A stretch of 64,000 nucleotides of DNA from Planctomycetota bacterium (GTDB lineage: Bacteria > Planctomycetota > Phycisphaerae > Phycisphaerales > UBA1924): contig JACTNA010000026.1 of the NCBI GenBank assembly GCA_014584315.1, forward strand, positions 19,957 through 83,956, in the 5' to 3' direction. A program made the position numbers and the translations under genes. Position 1 is the first letter of the stretch. Every line of letters starts with the position of its first letter. The notes below the pieces were generated by a model. It ran no database searches. It was given only the letters and a program-made list of their open reading frames with translations, and was not told where the DNA came from. Shown piece by piece: positions 59,151-64,000 of this stretch.

Positions 59151-59854
59151 TGGCGTGGACAAACACGAACAGCACGGTCCCGTTCCTTCCCGAGAAGCAC
59201 ATCGAGGATGATGCCGAACTGCTCATCGCCGAGTACTCACGCGACCATCAGCCGATCGCAGCCCCGCCGGTACCGATTGAAGAGATGATCGAGGCCCAGC
59301 TCCATCTAACCGTCGAGATCGACGATCTCCGGGCCACATTCGAGAACGATGATGTTCTGGGCGCGATCTGGTTCAAGGACGGGCTGGTCAAGGTTGACCA
59401 GAGCCTGGACCCGCACAATCGTCCGGCAATGCTCGGGCGCTTCCGATTCACGCTCGCGCACGAGGCGGCGCACTGGCGCCTGCATCGGAAGTACTACCAG
59501 GAGGACCCATCCCAGGCGCACCTTTTCGGCGGGCGCGGCGCGCCGGCTTTCGTGTGCCGGTCGAGCGACAAGCCTCCCGTCGAGTGGCAGGCGGACACCT
59601 ACGCCGGGTACCTGCTGATGCCCAGGAAACTCCTCGTCGAGGCCTGGCGAGAATGGCGCGGCGGGCTGGACCCGGTGGTGCTGGCGACACTCCCGCCCGC
59701 ACCGGCCAACAATGTGCGCGACCCGGACCACGCCCGCATGGAACAGTTCTGCAAACCCCTGGCCGAGAAGTTCGAGGTGTCCGCCGAGGCGATGCGCATC
59801 CGCCTCGAGAGGCTCGGGTTTCTGCTGCGCGAAGCACCGAGCACGCTGTTTTGA
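59150..59854 (+). CDS. ImmA/IrrE-family metallo-endopeptidase
   Basis: RFRFTLAHEAAHWRLHRKYY (HExxH), WQADTYAGYLLMPRKLLVEAW; 1-nt overlap with the upstream XRE gene. Confidence 0.88.
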   Translation: MAWTNTNSTVPFLPEKHIEDDAELLIAEYSRDHQPIAAPPVPIEEMIEAQLHLTVEIDDLRATFENDDVLGAIWFKDGLVKVDQSLDPHNRPAMLGRFRFTLAHEAAHWRLHRKYYQEDPSQAHLFGGRGAPAFVCRSSDKPPVEWQADTYAGYLLMPRKLLVEAWREWRGGLDPVVLATLPPAPANNVRDPDHARMEQFCKPLAEKFEVSAEAMRIRLERLGFLLREAPSTLF

Positions 59855-59923
59855 TCCGTGGCGGGGGCTTCGTCACGCCCTCGCTGTCAACGGTTTACCA
59901 AACCGCACACAAGGAATGATCGA

Positions 59924-61105
59924 ATGGCCAAGCCCTTTGACCCCCGACGGATTCTCAAGCAGATCGCCAACGCCCTGCTGCGCGAGTTCTTCACGCGCCG
60001 CGGAGAACTCACGGATGTGCCGTGGGACACGCTCACCGAGCACAAGGTCGAACCGGTATTCCAGGGCTGGCAGGCACTGGAGGACGAGAAGCAACGCGAG
60101 GTGCAGATGATCCTCCGGGACGTGAGCGAGTTGGCGGACCATCGCGGCGTCGCCGTGCTCGCGGAGGGGGTTCTGCAGCGGTGCCGGGAGCGGGCCGACG
60201 AGTTCCAGGCACAGGTGAGCAAGGCGGACAAGGCGATGTGGGTGCACCTGCACGCGCCTGAGGTATTCGAGGGCGCCGCAATGTTTGCTCGCGCCGACGC
60301 GCTCGCGAGCGGGCGCTACTGGCGGCGGCGCAACGCTCTGCCGAAGCGGGCGCTCGACGATCCGACGGCCGTGTGCGCGCCGCTGGCCAGCGGGCTATCC
60401 GGCTTCTACGGCCCAGTCCAGCTCCGAGGCAAGCACTGCACAGTAGAGCACTACCGCCGCGCAGACAGCGCGGACTACTTCTTCGCCTACCTCGATGACT
60501 ATCCCGACAAGCACCTCGTCTTCGACGGCGCCGGCAACCAGCCTGTGGTGCGGTGGGACCGATACGCGTTCGAGAACGTCTTCGTTTACAACGGCGACGA
60601 AGGCTCGCTCGAGATCTACGCGCCCGGGAAGGTGTGGGAGCCGCTGCAGGTCGCCTTCTGCAAGGCGGTGCTGGGGGTTGACGTTCCGCCGGTGGATCCT
60701 CTCCGCCCCTCCTACCGCCTCGACCATCTCCTCCAGCACAACTTCTCCCTGGCCACGGACCCGGCCGATCGGATTGAGGACGCCAGGGTGACGCGGCTGC
60801 GGATCTTGCCTCTCGGTAGCGGCGGGTACGTCGAGATCAAGGCCGACCCCAGGAGCGACAGGAACGACATCTACCGCAAGATCGACCGCTGGCTCCGACG
60901 CGAGAACCTCCCCGTCGAGAGCTTGCGCGTGGGACAGGCGACCTTTTCACTCCGGTTCATCCACAACGGGACCGGGCGACAGCCCACTCTGACATTCGAC
61001 GTCTCGGTGCCCCACTCCAGCAACCTCAAGAGCAAACCGGACGAGATGCGAATCATCGGCGAGCGCTGCCTGCGAATGTGGGAGGTGACCGATGACCACG
61101 GATGA
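59924..61105 (+). CDS. hypothetical protein of unknown family (~393 aa)
   Basis: ATG at 59924 in ORF 59858..61105; no family recognised. Confidence 0.8.
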   Translation: MAKPFDPRRILKQIANALLREFFTRRGELTDVPWDTLTEHKVEPVFQGWQALEDEKQREVQMILRDVSELADHRGVAVLAEGVLQRCRERADEFQAQVSKADKAMWVHLHAPEVFEGAAMFARADALASGRYWRRRNALPKRALDDPTAVCAPLASGLSGFYGPVQLRGKHCTVEHYRRADSADYFFAYLDDYPDKHLVFDGAGNQPVVRWDRYAFENVFVYNGDEGSLEIYAPGKVWEPLQVAFCKAVLGVDVPPVDPLRPSYRLDHLLQHNFSLATDPADRIEDARVTRLRILPLGSGGYVEIKADPRSDRNDIYRKIDRWLRRENLPVESLRVGQATFSLRFIHNGTGRQPTLTFDVSVPHSSNLKSKPDEMRIIGERCLRMWEVTDDHG

Positions 61106-62060
61106 CGTGCTGCGTCTGCTTCTCGCGTGCGCGGATGATACAGGCCGCGTGTTCGATCACGCGGAGAGCGAATCGTGGCCTCCCGGAGCACTGCACGAGT
61201 TCGCGCACGCGGGCCTGATTCGCGCGATGCAGACGGCTTTGACCGCGCCGTGCCCGAACTGCGCCGATCGCCACATCGAAGCGGTGACGCCCGTAGGCAA
61301 TCCTCCGGATGCCCGGTACTTTATCTGGTGCCCGGAGTCGCTCCGCGTCGAGGTGACAGCCGAGATGTGCCGTGGGTGGGAGGTTGACCGAGAGGGGCTG
61401 GCATGCTTGGTGTCCTCGGCGCTGGGCCTGACCACCGCGCCCCGCGAAGTCGTGGCGGACCGGCTCTGGCGGCTGGGACGAGGTCGATGGCGCGACGGGA
61501 CGCGCGAGGTTGTGCTGGCGGCTCGGCTCGCCGAGGACGACGCATCCGTCATCGTGTGCCATATTGGCACGGGGGGCAGAACCGTCGTCTTCACACCTCA
61601 TGGCGTCCCGGATGTCCGGATCTGGCCTGGCAGGGCTCCCGCGGTCATATCGCTGTCGTCGATCGCCGTGTGGACAGGGACTGCGCTCGCGCTCGATGCA
61701 TCTGCGATCCTCGAGCATGTGGTTGAGGCGGATCGTCAGGCCGAACAGGCCGGAGGCGTTCCCCTCGATGCTCGCGGCAAGCGGCTCGTCCGAACCCAGG
61801 TCAAGGCCGAGATCAAGGGCCTCTTCAAGGACGACGATCTGATCGCCGCGTACCGGGTGCATCTGTCATACACCAAGGCGGCCGAGGCGCTCAGCAAGGA
61901 ACGCGGGACCAAGGTCTCCCGCGACAAAGTCTCGCGTGCCGTCAAGCGCGCCGGCGGCCCCAAGGCAGTCCTCCGTAATGATGACTCCGGCTCGGTCGCG
62001 CGCAGCGTCGCGTCGCAGCGCCGCGACAGACCCAAGAAAATCGACCAGTACCGTAAGTGA
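61092..62060 (+). CDS. hypothetical protein with CxxC motif and C-terminal HTH-like segment
   Basis: APCPNCADRHIEAV; AAYRVHLSYTKAAEALSKERGTKVSRDKVSRAVKRAGG; 14-bp overlap with the upstream gene. Confidence 0.7.
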   Translation: MTTDDVLRLLLACADDTGRVFDHAESESWPPGALHEFAHAGLIRAMQTALTAPCPNCADRHIEAVTPVGNPPDARYFIWCPESLRVEVTAEMCRGWEVDREGLACLVSSALGLTTAPREVVADRLWRLGRGRWRDGTREVVLAARLAEDDASVIVCHIGTGGRTVVFTPHGVPDVRIWPGRAPAVISLSSIAVWTGTALALDASAILEHVVEADRQAEQAGGVPLDARGKRLVRTQVKAEIKGLFKDDDLIAAYRVHLSYTKAAEALSKERGTKVSRDKVSRAVKRAGGPKAVLRNDDSGSVARSVASQRRDRPKKIDQYRK

Positions 62061-62251
62061 CCGCTCTGCAACGGGTTGCAAGCGGCCCCGCCCCTGTCGT
62101 GGCGCCGCCCAACCGCTCCAAACCGCGACGCCCGGGCCTGCGTCCGAGGCCGGTCGGCTCATAACCGGCCAGTCGCGGGCGCACTTCGACTGCGGCACGT
62201 CGCCGCGGACGCGACTGGCGGACGAGCAAGACCTCCGGCCTCGGAGGTCCC

Positions 62252-62842
62252 ATGTCCATCCGCAGCGAGGTCGTCTCCCACCCGTTCACCGCCGATCTCA
62301 TCCGCCGCAAGGCCGCGTTCCTGTGCCGCAGCCCGGGGTTCTCGCGCTCCGACGAGGAGGACATTCGTCAGGAGATGACGCTGTACCTCTGGACCAAGGC
62401 CCGGCTCTTCGACGCCGGCCGGGGCACGATCGAGGCGTTCGTCTCCGCCGCCCTGACCAGCTGGGTCCGGATGGAGGTGCGCCACAGGAAGTGCGAGAAG
62501 CGGCGCGGCGGGTTCAACGCCATCTCCCTGGAGGGCACGTTCGTCGAGTGCGACGGCGAGGCCGACTCGCTCGCCACTGTCTTGGGCGAAAGTGACGGGG
62601 CGCGCCGCACCGGCGGCCGGACTTCGTCGGTCCTCGACCACGTCGAGACCCTCGAGGCGTTCCGCGCTGTGGACGCCCAGCTTTCGCCGCGTGAGCGCGC
62701 CCTGCTCCGCGATGTGATCGACCACGGCCTTGTCGGGGCGGCGCGCCTGCGGCACTTGTCGCGCCACCAGGTCGCCCGCGCGGTGGACCGCATCCGCGCG
62801 CGGCTGACCGATGCGCGAGCAGGTCGGATGCCCCTCGCATAG
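62252..62842 (+). CDS. sigma-70-like factor (phage/mobile-element type)
   Basis: RSDEEDIRQEMTLYLWTKARLFDAGRGTIEAFVSAALTSWVRMEVRHRK; C-terminal region-4-like LSPRERALLRDVIDHGLVGAARLRHLSRHQVARAVDRIRARL. Confidence 0.6.
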   Translation: MSIRSEVVSHPFTADLIRRKAAFLCRSPGFSRSDEEDIRQEMTLYLWTKARLFDAGRGTIEAFVSAALTSWVRMEVRHRKCEKRRGGFNAISLEGTFVECDGEADSLATVLGESDGARRTGGRTSSVLDHVETLEAFRAVDAQLSPRERALLRDVIDHGLVGAARLRHLSRHQVARAVDRIRARLTDARAGRMPLA

Positions 62843-62956
62843 AGGACCAGCAGAGGCCCCGTGTGGGGCCAGCTGCGGAGACGGCGGCGAGGAGCGCCCG
62901 GATCACCCGGGCGCTCCGCCGCTGATCGGTATCCCACCGGACGGAGGCGTGAGGCC

Positions 62957-63253
62957 GTGACTCAGAACGAGCACCGATTCCAGTTCAATCCGGAGGTCGA
63001 CCTGCAGGAGGCCGAAGCGACCCTGCGTCTGTCGCTTCTCGCCGCCGAGGGTCTGTACGGCGAGGCCCGAATCCGCACGGATGTGTCGTACTCGGTTGAG
63101 CCGCTCCGCGCTGCGATCCGGATCGAGGGCGATGCGCCGATCACCGACGCGGTCGCGCAGATCTACACCTCGCTCCTCTCGCACGAGTTCGGCCGCGACG
63201 CCTTCACCGTCCGCCGAAGCCCCGCTGGTCAACCCGCAACGTCGGCCGCGTAA
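62957..63253 (+). CDS. small hypothetical protein
   Basis: GTG at 62957; between the sigma-like gene and the AAA gene, co-directional. Confidence 0.55.
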   Translation: MTQNEHRFQFNPEVDLQEAEATLRLSLLAAEGLYGEARIRTDVSYSVEPLRAAIRIEGDAPITDAVAQIYTSLLSHEFGRDAFTVRRSPAGQPATSAA

Positions 63254-63311
63254 CCCGCGGCACCTTTGGCGCGGGGGCCTCGTCCACCCGTCCATCCACC
63301 ACGGAGATCCC

Positions 63312-64000
63312 ATGACCACAACTCTGATGAAGCAGATCCAGCGAGGCCGAGTCCAACTGCCGCGCCGCGTGATGCTGTACGGCGTCCACGGCATCGGCAA
63401 GAGCACGTTCGGCGCGATGGCCGAGCGGCCCGTGTTCATCCAGACCGAGGACGGCCTGGCCAACATCGAGTGCGACCGCTTCCCGCTGTCGACGCGCTTC
63501 GGCCACGTGCTGAGCGCGCTCTCGGAGCTCTACACGGGCGAGCACGACTACGGCACTGTCGTCATCGACAGCCTCGACTGGCTCGAGCGCCTGATCGAGA
63601 CCGAGATCTGCGAGAAGGAGGACGTACCCAACATCGAGAAGATCGGGTACGCCAAGGGGTACAAGTACATGCTCGACCCCTGGCGCGATGTGCTCGCGGG
63701 CCTCGACGCGCTCCGCAACGACCGGGGCATGACGGTGGTCCTCATCGCGCACGCCAAGATCGAGAAGTTCGACAATCCCGAGACCGAGCCGTACGACCGC
63801 TACTCGCCGCGCCTGCACAAGCTGGCCTCCGCGCTGATACAGGAGTGGTGCGACGAGGTCCTCTTCGCCACCTACAAGGTCCACACCCGCAAGATAGACG
63901 AGGCCTTCAACAAGGCCAAGCACCAGGGCATCGGGACCGGCGAGCGGATCATCCGCACCACGGAGCGCCCGGCGCACGTCGCCAAGAACCGCCTCGGCCT
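63312..64000 (+). CDS. phage-type P-loop ATPase (AAA_24 / Sak4-like ssDNA annealing ATPase), truncated by the window edge
   Basis: RVMLYGVHGIGKSTFGAMAERPVFIQTEDGL; YGTVVIDSLDWLERLI; MTVVLIAHAKIEKF. Open at the right edge. Confidence 0.75.
   Translation, partial: MTTTLMKQIQRGRVQLPRRVMLYGVHGIGKSTFGAMAERPVFIQTEDGLANIECDRFPLSTRFGHVLSALSELYTGEHDYGTVVIDSLDWLERLIETEICEKEDVPNIEKIGYAKGYKYMLDPWRDVLAGLDALRNDRGMTVVLIAHAKIEKFDNPETEPYDRYSPRLHKLASALIQEWCDEVLFATYKVHTRKIDEAFNKAKHQGIGTGERIIRTTERPAHVAKNRLG

Overview
High-GC bacterial window. The 'LEPLE(A/S)RVxL' N-terminal motifs in two large secreted-type proteins suggest a planctomycete (Phycisphaerae-like) genome; this is an inference, not a taxonomic test. 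About 0-42 kb is mostly ordinary chromosome: a TPR-sulfotransferase; an arginine/ornithine succinyltransferase-type catabolic cluster; fmt/def; kdsB; adenine deaminase; tilS; pepP; SCO1/ABC-2/ctaB; a GH38-like/ribokinase/oxidoreductase cluster; hrpA; pntAB; and purD. Two large surface-type proteins share a C-terminal repeat module. An initiator tRNA-fMet (42195-42268) with a strong terminator marks a switch to an accessory region that continues past the right edge. That region holds a NYN-domain protein, a DUF2924/serine recombinase/HTH mobile module, and then a tightly packed, co-directional gene set (about 46.4-62.1 kb) that looks like a composite defence system. Its genes are: SNF2 helicase with C-terminal DUF3883; a winged-helix-like/'GDGN' protein with a hydrophobic tail; a PRTase-like (PRTase-CE-type) protein; a NADAR (YbiA-like) domain fused to a DUF1156 DNA methyltransferase carrying a 7x21-bp in-frame repeat; a 4-fold-beta-flower-like protein with an (xPV)n tail; a DUF499 ATPase; an XRE regulator; an ImmA/IrrE-type protease; and two unknown proteins. 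Phage-like genes (sigma-like factor, Sak4/AAA-like ATPase) lie at the right edge. All family calls come from reading motifs by eye; no database search was run.
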